Assembly (NCBI GenBank): GCA_001916715.1
Contig: MNSZ01000061.1
Span: forward strand, 115,642 to 179,641
Reading direction: 5' to 3'
Source: Firmicutes bacterium CAG:24053_14
Lineage (GTDB): Bacteria; Bacillota; Clostridia; Oscillospirales; Oscillospiraceae
Length of the DNA stretch: 64,000 bases
A program made the translations under genes and the position numbers. This document shows, one piece after another, positions 7,368-16,225 of the stretch (position 1 is its first letter; each line of letters opens with the position of its first letter). The notes under the pieces were generated by a model, which saw only the letters and a program-made list of their open reading frames with translations, was not told where the DNA came from and did not search any database.

Positions 7368-8276
7368 ATGACAGAATATACGATAAATTCAAGCGGCACC
7401 GTCGTTCCGGCAAAGGGCGGCGCTCAGCCGATACTCATAACTATGACCGCCGACGAGTTCCGCGAGAACAAAGCCGAGTTTACGTTTCACCGCGAGATGC
7501 TGCACAGCCTCGGCTCCATACGCTATTGCAAGGCCGAGCTTTACAAGGGCTGCGTCATCGGAACGATGCGCATTCCGCGCAAGGAGGCGCAGCGTGCGCC
7601 GGAGCTGTGCTTCGGCTTCTGCCTGACGGATAAAACGCTGCACATCATCGAGGACACCGGCGAGTACAAAGCGCTCGTCGCGCGGCTTGTAAATCACTCG
7701 TCGGGCGCGGCGCGCCCCTCGCAGCTCCTGCTGCGCCTGCTCGAGCTTTTGACGGAAAACGACGTGCCGTACATGATGCACATCGAAACGGAGCTTGAGC
7801 GCATGGAGGATGAGCTTGGCCAAAAGCCGGGCGACGATTTCTTCCGCCGCCTGACGCGGCATCGGCAGAAGCTCTCGGAGCTCGGCGCGTACTACGGCCA
7901 GCTTTCGGATATTGGCGAGCGCCTGTCCGACGAGGTCTGCGCGCCCCTCTCCGGCGACTGCGCCGCGTGGGAAAAGTTCGCGCGCCGTGCCGAGCGGCTT
8001 CAGGATCACGCAGAGCTTGTGGCCGAGAGCGCGCTGCAATTGCGCGAGCTTTACCAGTCCGAGCAGGACTCGCGTCAGAACCGCATCATGGGGCTGCTCA
8101 CCGTCGTAACAACGCTGTTTCTTCCGCTGACCCTGCTCACCGGCTGGTACGGAATGAATTTCCGCAACATGCCCGAGCTTAGCTGGCGCTGCGGCTACGC
8201 CGTCGTTGCCGTCGTCGCCCTCGTAATCGTCGTGATCGAGATCATCTGGCTCCGCAAAAACTTCAAAAAATTTTAG
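7368..8276 (+). CDS. corA: CorA-family magnesium/divalent cation transporter
   Basis: A 302-residue protein with a large soluble N-terminal domain, a long helical region (about 135-235) and two C-terminal transmembrane helices. The family signature YGMNFRNMPEL lies at the end of the first helix, as in CorA channels that import Mg2+ or related ions as pentamers. The ATG at 7368 is preferred to the GTG at 7359 because GGGGTG then lies 6 nt upstream. The stop TAG is the first TAG of the family I repeat that follows (AAATTTTAGAGGCGC). Confidence 0.85.
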   Translation: MTEYTINSSGTVVPAKGGAQPILITMTADEFRENKAEFTFHREMLHSLGSIRYCKAELYKGCVIGTMRIPRKEAQRAPELCFGFCLTDKTLHIIEDTGEYKALVARLVNHSSGAARPSQLLLRLLELLTENDVPYMMHIETELERMEDELGQKPGDDFFRRLTRHRQKLSELGAYYGQLSDIGERLSDEVCAPLSGDCAAWEKFARRAERLQDHAELVAESALQLRELYQSEQDSRQNRIMGLLTVVTTLFLPLTLLTGWYGMNFRNMPELSWRCGYAVVAVVALVIVVIEIIWLRKNFKKF

Positions 8277-8704
8277 AGGCGCATTGACGCAGTCACGGAT
8301 ACGTATATCTCTGGTATCCCGGTTCGAGGGTGCATGCAAAACCGTCACGTTTCGCGTAACATGAATGCGATGCTGAATTTTGCGCCGCACCTTGTAGGGG
8401 TGAGCATCGATCGCCCACATGCCACGGTTTTGCCGGCACTGAAATAGAATCGTAGGGAACGGATTCATCCGTTTTTTCAGAGGCGCATCAACGCTGATAC
8501 CGATACATTCATTGCGGTATCCCGACCGGTGGGTACCGATGAAACCGCGACATGCGGAACGGGCAAGCCCATTCCCTACAGGGGTGCGGTGCAAAACTCA
8601 ACTCCACACCTGCGTTACGCGAGGCACGCACGGTTTCCACCGCACCTTCGACACCGGGCACCGGCAATCACCGTATCCGTAGCTGCCCCAATTCGCCACT
8701 AAAA
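8273..8704. repeat. Family I mosaic repeat, locus I-2
   Basis: It starts in the corA stop codon with TTTTAGAGGCGCATTGACG and ends with the inverted tip CAATTCGCCACTAAAAA. A second left tip (TTTTTTCAGAGGCGCATC) lies near 8474, so two elements are nested. Cores include GTAGGGAACGGATTCATCCG and its inverse. The GDPD promoter begins 5 nt after the right tip. Confidence 0.85.
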
Positions 8705-8708
8705 AGCC

Positions 8709-8737
8709 TTGACCGGGATGGTGCAGGGGTGTAAAAT
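8709..8737 (+). promoter_or_regulatory. Promoter of the glycerophosphodiesterase gene
   Basis: TTGACC, 17-nt spacer, TAAAAT, directly downstream of a family I right tip. Confidence 0.65.
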
Positions 8738-8770
8738 GTGGATATAGAAATGTTCACCGGAGGTGTTATA

Positions 8771-9607
8771 ATGAAAAAACAGGTAAACGCCGCAAAGCTT
8801 GCCGCATTTGCCGGAGCTGCCGCTGTCGGCGGATTTATATACCTCATTGCTCCCGGCAAGATCCGCAAGAAGCAGAAATCGCCTTTCCAAAACCGTAATT
8901 TTGCCCACCGTGGGCTGCATAAACGTGATAAATCCGTGCCGGAGAACTCGCTGGCCGCGTTCGAGCGCGCCGCGTCCTACGGCTACGGAATCGAGCTCGA
9001 CGTTCAGCTGTCGAAGGACGGACAGGTCGTCGTGTTCCATGACGATACGCTCAACCGCGTCTGCGGAGTTGATGCGCGCGTCGATTCCAAGACCCTTGCC
9101 GAGCTGCAGCAGCTGAGCCTTTGCGGCACCGACGAGACGATACCTCTGTTTTCCGACGTTCTTAAAACGGTCAGAGGCCGCGGGGCTATCATCGTTGAGC
9201 TGAAAAACGGCAAGCGCAACAAGGAGCTTTGCGAAAAAACCTATGCACTTCTTCGCCGCTACACCGGCGACTACTGCATCGAAAGCTTCAATCCGTTTAT
9301 CGTGCGTTGGTTCAAGATCAATGCGCCGGAGGTCGTGCGCGGCCAGCTGGCGAATCCGCCGAAGGACTATAACGGAGAGGTAAAACCCGTGACCGGCTTT
9401 ATACTCGGAAATGTCTTGCTCAACTTCCTCGCGCGGCCGCAGTTTATCGCATATAAGATCGCGCCCAAGCCGTTCCCGGTGAAGCTGTGCGAAGCACTCG
9501 GCGCGATGAAGGTCTGCTGGACCAGCCACGAATGGGCCAACGAAAAGGGCAACGACACCGTCATTTTCGAGTTCTATAAGCCCAAACTCAAGTTTGATAA
9601 GCACTGA
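8771..9607 (+). CDS. Membrane-anchored glycerophosphodiester phosphodiesterase (GDPD family)
   Basis: A 278-residue protein. A hydrophobic helix near residues 8-26 should anchor it in the membrane. The GDPD catalytic signature follows: NFAHRGLH, then PENS, ELDVQLSKDG and FHDDTLNR, which together provide the metal-binding and catalytic residues. Family members hydrolyse glycerophosphodiesters to glycerol 3-phosphate and an alcohol. The ATG is set by GGAGGT 7 nt upstream. It is a single-gene unit between a consensus-like promoter and a strong terminator. Confidence 0.85.
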   Translation: MKKQVNAAKLAAFAGAAAVGGFIYLIAPGKIRKKQKSPFQNRNFAHRGLHKRDKSVPENSLAAFERAASYGYGIELDVQLSKDGQVVVFHDDTLNRVCGVDARVDSKTLAELQQLSLCGTDETIPLFSDVLKTVRGRGAIIVELKNGKRNKELCEKTYALLRRYTGDYCIESFNPFIVRWFKINAPEVVRGQLANPPKDYNGEVKPVTGFILGNVLLNFLARPQFIAYKIAPKPFPVKLCEALGAMKVCWTSHEWANEKGNDTVIFEFYKPKLKFDKH

Positions 9608-9616
9608 TATCTATTG

Positions 9617-9648
9617 AAAAAAGCGCCCTCGGATGAGGGCGCTTTTTT
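9617..9648. terminator. Bidirectional rho-independent terminator
   Basis: A perfect 14-bp stem (AAAAAAGCGCCCTC / GAGGGCGCTTTTTT, loop GGAT) between the convergent GDPD and alr genes. A runs on one side and T runs on the other fit both directions. Confidence 0.9.
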
Positions 9649-9653
9649 CATGT

Positions 9654-10823
9654 TCAAAATCGCATCATCAGCTCGCGGTCGATCTCGCGGCCGTTTTTGA
9701 AGTAAACGCGCGGAACGCGCTTGCTGACGGCGCAGGTCAGCTCATACGGAATGGTTCCGGCAAGCTGCGCGAGCGTCTCGACCGGGTTATCCGGGCCGAA
9801 GATCTCGACCTCGTCCCCTACGCCGACATTGGGCAGCTCGCTGAGGTCGATCATGCTCATATCCATGCAGATCCTGCCGCGCTGGGGTGCGGGGCCGTCG
9901 GCGGTCATGATGCTGCACCGGTTCGACAGGCAGCGGAAGAAGCCGTCGGCATAGCCGTAGGGGATGACGCCGATGCGCGTCGGCTCGCTTGTCGTAAACA
10001 GCCGGCCGTAGCTGATATCGGTGCCCTCGTCATAGATCTTTATGGTGTTTATCATTGCCTTGAGCGCCATAGCCGGGCGCAGGCCGAGCTTTTCGGCAAA
10101 CTCGCCGTAACCGTACAGCAGCAGTCCTGGGCGTACCATGTCCATGTACGTTTCCGGATACAGCGCAACGGCGCCGGTGTTGGCGCAGTGGCGCAGCGGT
10201 ATGCGCCGGCCGATGCGCTCCTCGACGGCGGCGACGGTGCTTTTGAAAAGCTCAAACTGCTTTTTGGTGTAGTCAACGTCGGCCTCGTCGGCCTCATCTG
10301 CGACGGCAAAGTGCGTGAACATACCTTCGACATCGAGGTAAGGCATGCCGCAGCAGTCAACTATGCCGGAAACACCGGTTTCAAAATGCCGCCCTGCGCA
10401 CAGAACGCCGAGGCGCGACATGCCGGTGTCCACCTTGATGTGAACGCGCAGCTTTGCGCCGAACTCGGCTGCGGCTGCATTGTATTCATGCGCCTTGGCA
10501 AGGCAGGTGACTGTTTGCGTGATGTTGTTGGCTATCAGGTTCGGCACCTGCTCGGTGGGCGTGTGGCCGAGGATGAGGATGGGCATTACGATGCCGTTTG
10601 CGCGCAGCTCCATCGCCTCATCGAGGCTCGAAACGGCCAGATAATCCGCGCCGAGCTCCTGAAGCGTGCGCGCGACGTGAACCGCACCGTGACCGTAAGC
10701 GTCGGCCTTGACGACGCCGAGAAATTTGACGTTTTCTCCGATGCGCGCGCGCAGAGCCTTATAGTTATGCTCTATCGCGTCGAGCGAGACCTCTGCCCAT
10801 GTTCTGCGGAGAGTGGATCTCAT
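9654..10823 (-). CDS. alr: Alanine racemase
   Basis: A 389-residue PLP enzyme that interconverts L- and D-alanine for peptidoglycan. The PLP lysine is Lys39 in VVKADAYGHG, and the C-terminal domain holds the expected blocks, including the active-site tyrosine region ISYGRLF and GRICMDMSMIDL. Length and domain order (TIM barrel, then beta domain) are normal. An AAGGTG site precedes the ATG. It is the second gene of a two-gene unit, 10 nt after the Pro/Ser-rich membrane protein gene. Confidence 0.95.
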   Translation of the reverse strand: MRSTLRRTWAEVSLDAIEHNYKALRARIGENVKFLGVVKADAYGHGAVHVARTLQELGADYLAVSSLDEAMELRANGIVMPILILGHTPTEQVPNLIANNITQTVTCLAKAHEYNAAAAEFGAKLRVHIKVDTGMSRLGVLCAGRHFETGVSGIVDCCGMPYLDVEGMFTHFAVADEADEADVDYTKKQFELFKSTVAAVEERIGRRIPLRHCANTGAVALYPETYMDMVRPGLLLYGYGEFAEKLGLRPAMALKAMINTIKIYDEGTDISYGRLFTTSEPTRIGVIPYGYADGFFRCLSNRCSIMTADGPAPQRGRICMDMSMIDLSELPNVGVGDEVEIFGPDNPVETLAQLAGTIPYELTCAVSKRVPRVYFKNGREIDRELMMRF

Positions 10824-10833
10824 GCTGTCACCT

Positions 10834-11499
10834 TCATCCCTGAATGTTAATCGTGCCGCCGGCGGAGACCCTGCTTATCTCCACACCGCCGTAGGTCCCG
10901 TAAAAGTCCCACTTGACGGAAACGGGGATCGCCGTTGCCTGGCCTGCCGGAACGGTGACTTCGATGCTGCGGCTTGTCAAAACGGCATTGTTTCTGACCT
11001 TTTCGCTCTTGTAGCTTATGCCGGGGCTCGTGAAGCTGTAGTCAACGCCGGCAACGGTGATAACGCCGTTATGGGGGCCGACGGACAGCGTGTAGGTGCT
11101 CAGGATAACGTCGAGCTTTATCGTGACGGTCTCGCTGTTTTGCGAGGTGGCCGTCCAGTTTGCGTACATTATCATTTTGGTGCCTGTGTTGCTCTCAAAG
11201 CTGCCGGTCTGGTTTATGGTGCGGTTTATGACCTGCTGCGTCGGCTGCGGCGCGGCAGTCTGACCGGGCTGTACACTCGGCGAGGGCGAAGCGCTCGGAT
11301 CTGCCGATGGCCGCGCGCTCTCGGCCGGAGCCGGGGTCGGGGTCGAAATGACGCTCGGCGTGAGCGCCGGGGTCGGCTGCGCGCTCTCGGTCGGCACGGT
11401 GTTCTTTATGTCGCGGCTTGTAAGCCACATGGAGACCGCGGCGATGATGATGAGCACCAGCACAAGTGCGATGAATATGTTGATTCTGTGCTTGTTCAT
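10834..11499 (-). CDS. Membrane-anchored protein with Pro/Ser/Thr-rich linker, function unknown
   Basis: A 221-residue protein: an N-terminal transmembrane helix (residues 8-27), a low-complexity Pro/Ser/Thr/Ala linker (about 38-90) and a C-terminal domain rich in beta-strand-forming residues (about 92-221). This is the layout of a protein anchored in the membrane with an extracellular domain. I do not recognise the domain. It lies 10 nt upstream of alr and is probably cotranscribed. A weak promoter (TATAAT at 11545-11550 on this strand, poor -35) lies upstream. Confidence 0.65.
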   Translation of the reverse strand: MNKHRINIFIALVLVLIIIAAVSMWLTSRDIKNTVPTESAQPTPALTPSVISTPTPAPAESARPSADPSASPSPSVQPGQTAAPQPTQQVINRTINQTGSFESNTGTKMIMYANWTATSQNSETVTIKLDVILSTYTLSVGPHNGVITVAGVDYSFTSPGISYKSEKVRNNAVLTSRSIEVTVPAGQATAIPVSVKWDFYGTYGGVEISRVSAGGTINIQG

Positions 11500-11585
11500 A
11501 CAAATTTACTCCGATCTGCCGCCGTGCGGCAAGTGATACAAATGATTATATATCATCACCGGCGAAAAATCCAGTGCTATGTAAG

Positions 11586-11620
11586 CTGACAGGCGATATG
11601 GGTCAAGCTCTCGTCAGCTT
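11586..11620 (-). repeat. Truncated family II element (5' tip only)
   Basis: On the minus strand it starts AAGCTGACGAGAGC and continues through CATATCG to CTGTCAG. Over 35 nt it matches the start of the full element at 61601-61879 at about 30 positions. The rest of the element is absent. Its first bases encode the last residues and stop of the YjbR pseudogene. Confidence 0.55.
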
Positions 11621-11964
11621 GTAAGCTCCCAGCTCATGTCTATGAGAAAGCGCAGCTTATCATCATCGACTGCGGCAAGCTCAACGCTTATCCAGTGCTC
11701 CTTGCTCATGTGATAGGCCGGGAAAAAGCCCGGCTCGGCGCGCAGCGAGCCGGAAAGCAGCGGATCGCATTTTAAGTTTAAGACGGTGACTATATCCTCC
11801 CCTTACAGGGCGAGCCTGCTGCGCGGTATCTCCATAACGAGCGCGAACCACTTTTTGCTGACTGCGCTGCGAAAGACCTCGTAGGTGGGGTTCGATATCC
11901 AAGGGAAATCGTTTACGGCGGCATAGTTTTCAAGGATATACTGCCGCAGAGTGTCTCTGTCCAT
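11614..11964 (-). pseudogene. MmcQ/YjbR-family protein gene interrupted by one stop codon
   Basis: From the ATG at 11964 the frame encodes a complete MmcQ/YjbR-like protein (116 codons), with KKWFALVMEIPRSRLAL early and FFPAYHMSKEHWISVEL later. Codon 54 is TAA (11803-11805), exactly where the family continues from the PRSRL region into VLNLKCDPLL, and the frame is otherwise open to TGA at 11614. So this is a single nonsense change rather than a frameshift, unless it is a sequencing error. The family is a small cytosolic protein of unknown function. Confidence 0.75.
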
Positions 11965-11980
11965 TTCTGTTCTCCTGTTC

Positions 11981-12010
11981 AAAACGCCATCCGGAGGACC
12001 CGGATGGCGT
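11981..12010 (-). terminator. Rho-independent terminator of the MMPL/coiled-coil operon
   Basis: On the minus strand, ACGCCATCCGG and CCGGATGGCGT pair around a 5-nt loop and are followed by TTTT. It lies just after the stop at 12022. Confidence 0.8.
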
Positions 12011-12021
12011 AATACCGTTTG

Positions 12022-13662
12022 TCACTTATTCTCTTCCGAGCGGCGGCGCGCTTCCTCGAATCTGCGGCGAGCCTCCTCGTATTCACGGCGTGCCTTTTCG
12101 TAATCGTACCTGCGTGCCTCGGCCTCGAGTTTTTCGGCCTCCTCGTTCAGGCGGCGCGTCTGCTCGGTAAGCTCGTCGATGCTGTCCGGCTCGGGCGTGT
12201 ATTCAAGCTTTTCGGCGCTGTGCTTTTTGTTCTTATTGTCCCTGCGGCGCAGCTTGGGAGCCGGCTCTTCGTCATCGTCGTCCTCCTCGTCTGCGTCAAG
12301 CTCGGGCTGAGCCCTCTCCCGGCCGTTTACGGCATCGGTGTACGCTCTGCCGCAGACGACGGTGACTATCGCCGCTATGACCGAAACAGCAAGCAGCACG
12401 AGCATTGCTATAAGCTGCGTCTGTCCGTTGCCCGAGCCGTCCTCGAGCGAATAGACGAAGCTGCGGTAATCGTTGGACAGACCGTAGATGTTCAGCACAA
12501 GGGATGCGACCGCGGCAATGCCGGCGGCTCCGGTCGCCGCATAGATGCGCGTACGGTTGGGCTTGAGCGAAGCGAGCACGCCGATAACGCCGGCGATAAC
12601 GCCGACGATGCTTATAATGCGCAGAAGGTTATACAGGTTCTGGCGCACGTCAAGCTCGCTGTTGAGCTTGTCGGCATCGTCCTCGACATAGTCGCGCGCG
12701 GCCTGGAGCACGGCTTCGTAGTCGCTCTCGTCGCTCACGAGCTTTGCGATGCCCTCGTTTTCCATGAGCACGGCAATGCCGGATTTTACTGCGGCCTCCG
12801 CGTCGTCCTGCTCGGTGAGCGTTTCCTTGAGGTCGTTCATTTTATCAACATTGTCGTTGAGCTTCTGCTGACCGGCGCTGAGCTGATTTTTGGCAACGGC
12901 GAGCTGCGCTCTGCCGTTATCGAGCTGAGCCTTTGCAGCGTCGAGCTGAGCCTTGCCGTTATCCAGCTGAGTTTTCGCGGCGGCGAGCTGAGCCTTGCCG
13001 TCGTTTATCTCCTGCTCGGCGGCGGATATCTGGGCGTTTGCCTCGGCAAGCTGCGCCTGACCGTCCTCATATTCCTTCATCGCGGCCCTCGCCTCGTCAA
13101 GCGAGGTGAAGCCGAAGTTGCGCAGGATGCTTTCGGCTATCTGGAGCGCCGGGTGCTTGTCGATAAAGGCAAAAAGCTGCTGCGCCTGCTGATATGCCGG
13201 CGTTGCGGCATCGAGCTTGGCCTGCGCCGCGTCGCGCTGAGCCTTGGCGTCGTTGAGCTGTGCCTCGCCGTCGTTAAGGCGCTTTTCTGCCGCCTGATAC
13301 TCGGCGAGCTTTTCGTTATACTGCTTCTCGGCGGCGTCGTATTCCGCCTGACCGGCCGCGATCTTCGCAGCGCCGGCGTTATATTCCTGCGTGCCCTGAC
13401 TGAGCTGCTCATTGCCCTTTTGATCGGTCACGACGGACTCGGTGTAGTCCTTTTCGTCCTCGGTGCGGTTTTCCTCCGCCTTGCGCAGATCGGCAACGCG
13501 CTTATCGAGTACATCGACAAAATCGATGATATCGGCCTTTTGGCCGCGCTTGAAGCGCATGATGTCCGACAGCTCGTCCGAGCCGCGTCCTGCCGCAATG
13601 ATTCCGAATACCGAGCTTGCGGCGAGCAGGATGCTCATGATCATTAACAGTGTTCTTTTCAT
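12022..13662 (-). CDS. Coiled-coil membrane protein, partner of the MMPL exporter
   Basis: A 546-residue protein with an N-terminal hydrophobic segment (residues 4-24). A long coiled coil follows (about 45-310) containing repeats of the type AQLDNGKAQLDAAKAQL, then three or so transmembrane helices (about 343-450). The C-terminus is highly charged (about 460-546, Arg/Glu-rich). The layout is like YhgE/Pip-type accessory proteins. It lies 54 nt downstream of the MMPL transporter gene, so the two probably work as one envelope export complex (inference). No enzymatic motif is seen. Confidence 0.65.
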   Translation of the reverse strand: MKRTLLMIMSILLAASSVFGIIAAGRGSDELSDIMRFKRGQKADIIDFVDVLDKRVADLRKAEENRTEDEKDYTESVVTDQKGNEQLSQGTQEYNAGAAKIAAGQAEYDAAEKQYNEKLAEYQAAEKRLNDGEAQLNDAKAQRDAAQAKLDAATPAYQQAQQLFAFIDKHPALQIAESILRNFGFTSLDEARAAMKEYEDGQAQLAEANAQISAAEQEINDGKAQLAAAKTQLDNGKAQLDAAKAQLDNGRAQLAVAKNQLSAGQQKLNDNVDKMNDLKETLTEQDDAEAAVKSGIAVLMENEGIAKLVSDESDYEAVLQAARDYVEDDADKLNSELDVRQNLYNLLRIISIVGVIAGVIGVLASLKPNRTRIYAATGAAGIAAVASLVLNIYGLSNDYRSFVYSLEDGSGNGQTQLIAMLVLLAVSVIAAIVTVVCGRAYTDAVNGRERAQPELDADEEDDDDEEPAPKLRRRDNKNKKHSAEKLEYTPEPDSIDELTEQTRRLNEEAEKLEAEARRYDYEKARREYEEARRRFEEARRRSEENK

Positions 13663-13716
13663 TATATCTTCCTTTCTCCTGCGGAAACACGTTTCCCCCC
13701 AATGTTTCCTGCGGAA

Positions 13717-16044
13717 TTACTTCCCCTTGCGCGCCCTGTCTCTGAGCGCTATCTGCTCGAAGTCCTCGTCAAAAAGCGGATGCAGGCGAAGCCTTCTGCC
13801 CTTGACGGTCGTGCGCGAGATGAGTCTGTCGCCCCAGACGAGCATCTGCGGCAGAACGAACAGCACCAGCAGCAGAGATATTATCGTTCCGCGGCCGAGC
13901 ACGAGTCCGATGACGGAAATTATGCTCTCGGTGCTTATAAAGCCGATGAGCAGGCCGGCAATGACAAGGATGCTGCCGCTTGTTACGAGCGTGGGCAGAG
14001 CGCCGTTGAGCGCAAGACGTATAGACTTGCGGCGCGAAACATTGCGCTGCCTCAGCTCAAGATATCGGTTTGACACGACGATCGCGTAGTCGATATTCGC
14101 ACCCATCTGTATCGCGCTGACGATCAGGTAGCCGACAAAAAAGATGGAGTTCTGCGTAAAATACGATATCGAGAAGTTCAGCCAGATGCTGCCCTGAATG
14201 ACCGCAATGAGCAGCACCGAAAGTCCTGCCGAGCGGAACACGAACATGATCACCAGCACGACGAACACCGCCGACAGCACGCTGACCAGAATGTTATCCG
14301 TCGAGAACGAATCCTTCAGGTCGCGCGCGGCGGTAGCGTTGCCGGTGACGTAAACATCGTCGCCGTAGTAGCTGTCGGCAACACCGTGGATCTGCGAGAT
14401 GAGCGCGTAGCTTTCGTCCGACTGCGTTGGCAGGTCGGAATAAACGAGCATGCGGCTGTAGTGCTGACCCTGAAGCTGCGCCTTCGCGTCGGAAAGCTGG
14501 GCATACAGGCTCTCTATCATATCTATCTTGTCCTGAGGAAGCTCTATCGTGCCGCTCTCGGCAACGTCATACAGGAACAAAAACAGGTCGATAAGCGGAA
14601 TTTTATATTCGCGCATGTTGCTCTGCACCTGGTCGTAGTCGGCGTGGCGCGCGGCGTAGTAGACGAAAAGCGCGCTCGCGCTCGTGTCGTCAAGCCCGGC
14701 AAGCTCGGAAAATTCGCCGATGGTCAGCTTATCGCCGAGGCGGTAGCCGTCCATGACCTCAACGGAGGCTATGCCGAGAACCGAGGTTACATGGTCAAGC
14801 TCCGCTATCTCGTCGAGCATCTTCGCCTGAGTCTCATAGTCGCCCGTCGGTACGACGAGCGCCATCATGTTATTGTTCCCAAATGTGTTTATGATCTGCT
14901 GATGCGCCTTTTGCGTTTCGTTCAGGCGCAGGGGGTAATCGTCGCTATAGTTATACGAAAACGGGCACATGCTCGAAAAGAAGAACGCAGCCGCCGCGAC
15001 ACAGATGAAAACAGGCGGCACGAGCTTGTGCGTTTTCCACGCAAAGCGCCCGATGGCGTTTATGTTCGGCATGAAGCTGCGGTGCTTTGTTTTTTCTATC
15101 GCGCGGCTGAACATGAGCAGCAGCCCCGGCATGAGCAGGAACACCGTCAGCATCGAGATCAGTATGGATTTTATCAGCACCTTGCCGAGGTCGCCGCCGA
15201 GGCCGAACTGCATGAACGTCATCGCGACAAGGCCTCCGATGGTCGTCAGCGAGGACGAGGCTATCTCGGGTATCGCCTTCGACAGCGCCTCCACCGCCGC
15301 GTCATACGGCTCAAAATACCGCCGCTCCTCGGCAAAGCGGTTGCACAGGATGATGGCGTAGTCGATCGCAAGAGCAAGCTGCAAAATGAGCGTTACGGAG
15401 TTTGCGACATATGATATCTCCGAGAACAGAAAGTTTGTTCCCTGCTGGATGGCCGCGGCCATTGCGAAGGTTATCAGCAGAACCGGCACCTCGGCATAGC
15501 TGCGCGAGGTAAGCAGCAGCAGGATTATGACCGTAACTACGCTCAGCGCGCCGATTACGAGCATTTCGCCCAGCAGCGTGCTGCTGAAATCCGTGCCGAC
15601 CTCGGTGTAGAGCTTCACGTTATCCGCGTCAAACCTCGCATCGACGAGCGACTTTATCGCGTCAAGAGCCTGCGTGCATATCTCGTCGCTCGACGGTGCG
15701 GCAAAGCTCACGGAAATAAGAGCCGTCCCGGACTTGTAGTGATCCTGTGTATCATCGAAGCTTGCCTGGCGCACGCCGTCGATATTCTCTATATCTTGCG
15801 ACAGCGCCTGCGCGTCGTCATACGAAATGTGCTCGATCATAAGCTCGGCCGTCGCGAAGGTGATAAACTCGCCGTCCATCGCCTTCAGGCCGCGCCGCGT
15901 CTCCGTTTCGGCAGGAAGAAACTGAAAAAGATCGTTTTGAACCGTCGTAAGGCGCATCGTGTAGGCCGACATGCACGCGGCCGCGATGAAAAGCACGAGG
16001 ATGATTTTTCTGCTGTCTATAATAAATTTGGCTAATTTGTGCAT
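13717..16044 (-). CDS. MMPL/RND-superfamily transporter
   Basis: A 775-residue membrane protein with the twofold MMPL layout: a first helix, an extracellular domain (about 40-180), a block of five or six helices (about 185-340), a second extracellular domain (about 360-585) and a second helix block (about 590-760). Both halves hold the motif containing an aspartate and tyrosine used in proton coupling (LAIDYAIIL and GANIDYAIVV). Such proteins export lipids or other hydrophobic molecules. The ATG is preceded by GGGAG. It is the first gene of an operon with the coiled-coil protein. Confidence 0.85.
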   Translation of the reverse strand: MHKLAKFIIDSRKIILVLFIAAACMSAYTMRLTTVQNDLFQFLPAETETRRGLKAMDGEFITFATAELMIEHISYDDAQALSQDIENIDGVRQASFDDTQDHYKSGTALISVSFAAPSSDEICTQALDAIKSLVDARFDADNVKLYTEVGTDFSSTLLGEMLVIGALSVVTVIILLLLTSRSYAEVPVLLITFAMAAAIQQGTNFLFSEISYVANSVTLILQLALAIDYAIILCNRFAEERRYFEPYDAAVEALSKAIPEIASSSLTTIGGLVAMTFMQFGLGGDLGKVLIKSILISMLTVFLLMPGLLLMFSRAIEKTKHRSFMPNINAIGRFAWKTHKLVPPVFICVAAAAFFFSSMCPFSYNYSDDYPLRLNETQKAHQQIINTFGNNNMMALVVPTGDYETQAKMLDEIAELDHVTSVLGIASVEVMDGYRLGDKLTIGEFSELAGLDDTSASALFVYYAARHADYDQVQSNMREYKIPLIDLFLFLYDVAESGTIELPQDKIDMIESLYAQLSDAKAQLQGQHYSRMLVYSDLPTQSDESYALISQIHGVADSYYGDDVYVTGNATAARDLKDSFSTDNILVSVLSAVFVVLVIMFVFRSAGLSVLLIAVIQGSIWLNFSISYFTQNSIFFVGYLIVSAIQMGANIDYAIVVSNRYLELRQRNVSRRKSIRLALNGALPTLVTSGSILVIAGLLIGFISTESIISVIGLVLGRGTIISLLLVLFVLPQMLVWGDRLISRTTVKGRRLRLHPLFDEDFEQIALRDRARKGK

Positions 16045-16074
16045 CTGGTTCTCCCACGAGTGATGTATCTACAT

Positions 16075-16103
16075 ATTTTATTACATGTAGAAAAAAACAT
16101 CAA
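16075..16103 (-). promoter_or_regulatory. Promoter of the MMPL operon
   Basis: On the minus strand: TTGATG, 17-nt spacer, TAAAAT, about 30 nt upstream of the ATG at 16044. Confidence 0.6.
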
Positions 16104-16133
16104 GGGATTATTGTCAAGTTTTTATTAATTTCC

Positions 16134-16162
16134 TTGTGTTTGGGATAAAAGCATTATATAAT
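16134..16162 (+). promoter_or_regulatory. Promoter of the CDF transporter gene
   Basis: TTGTGT, 17-nt spacer, TATAAT. It is divergent from the MMPL promoter. The GTG at 16136 lies inside this promoter and cannot be the start codon. Confidence 0.7.
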
Positions 16163-16167
16163 TCAGG

Positions 16168-16225
16168 TGCGCCGCAGGGGGCGCAAAACAAATATCAAGG
16201 AGAGCGCGAAAGCGCTGCCGAAAAA
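16168..16225 (+). promoter_or_regulatory. Short leader with two hairpins; ribosome-binding site separated from ATG by a GNRA hairpin
   Basis: Hairpin 1 is TGCGCC/GGCGCA (16168-16185). AAGGAG (16197-16202) is followed by AGCGC-GAAA-GCGCT (16203-16216), then GCCGAAAAA and ATG. The ribosome-binding site is 23 nt from the start in line but about 9 nt away if the hairpin is folded, so translation may depend on the fold. Confidence 0.5.

Noticed and set aside
16136..16225. GTG at 16136 as the start of the CDF transporter
   Set aside because: It lies within the -35 region of a good promoter, so it would not be transcribed; the ATG at 16226 begins the conserved part.
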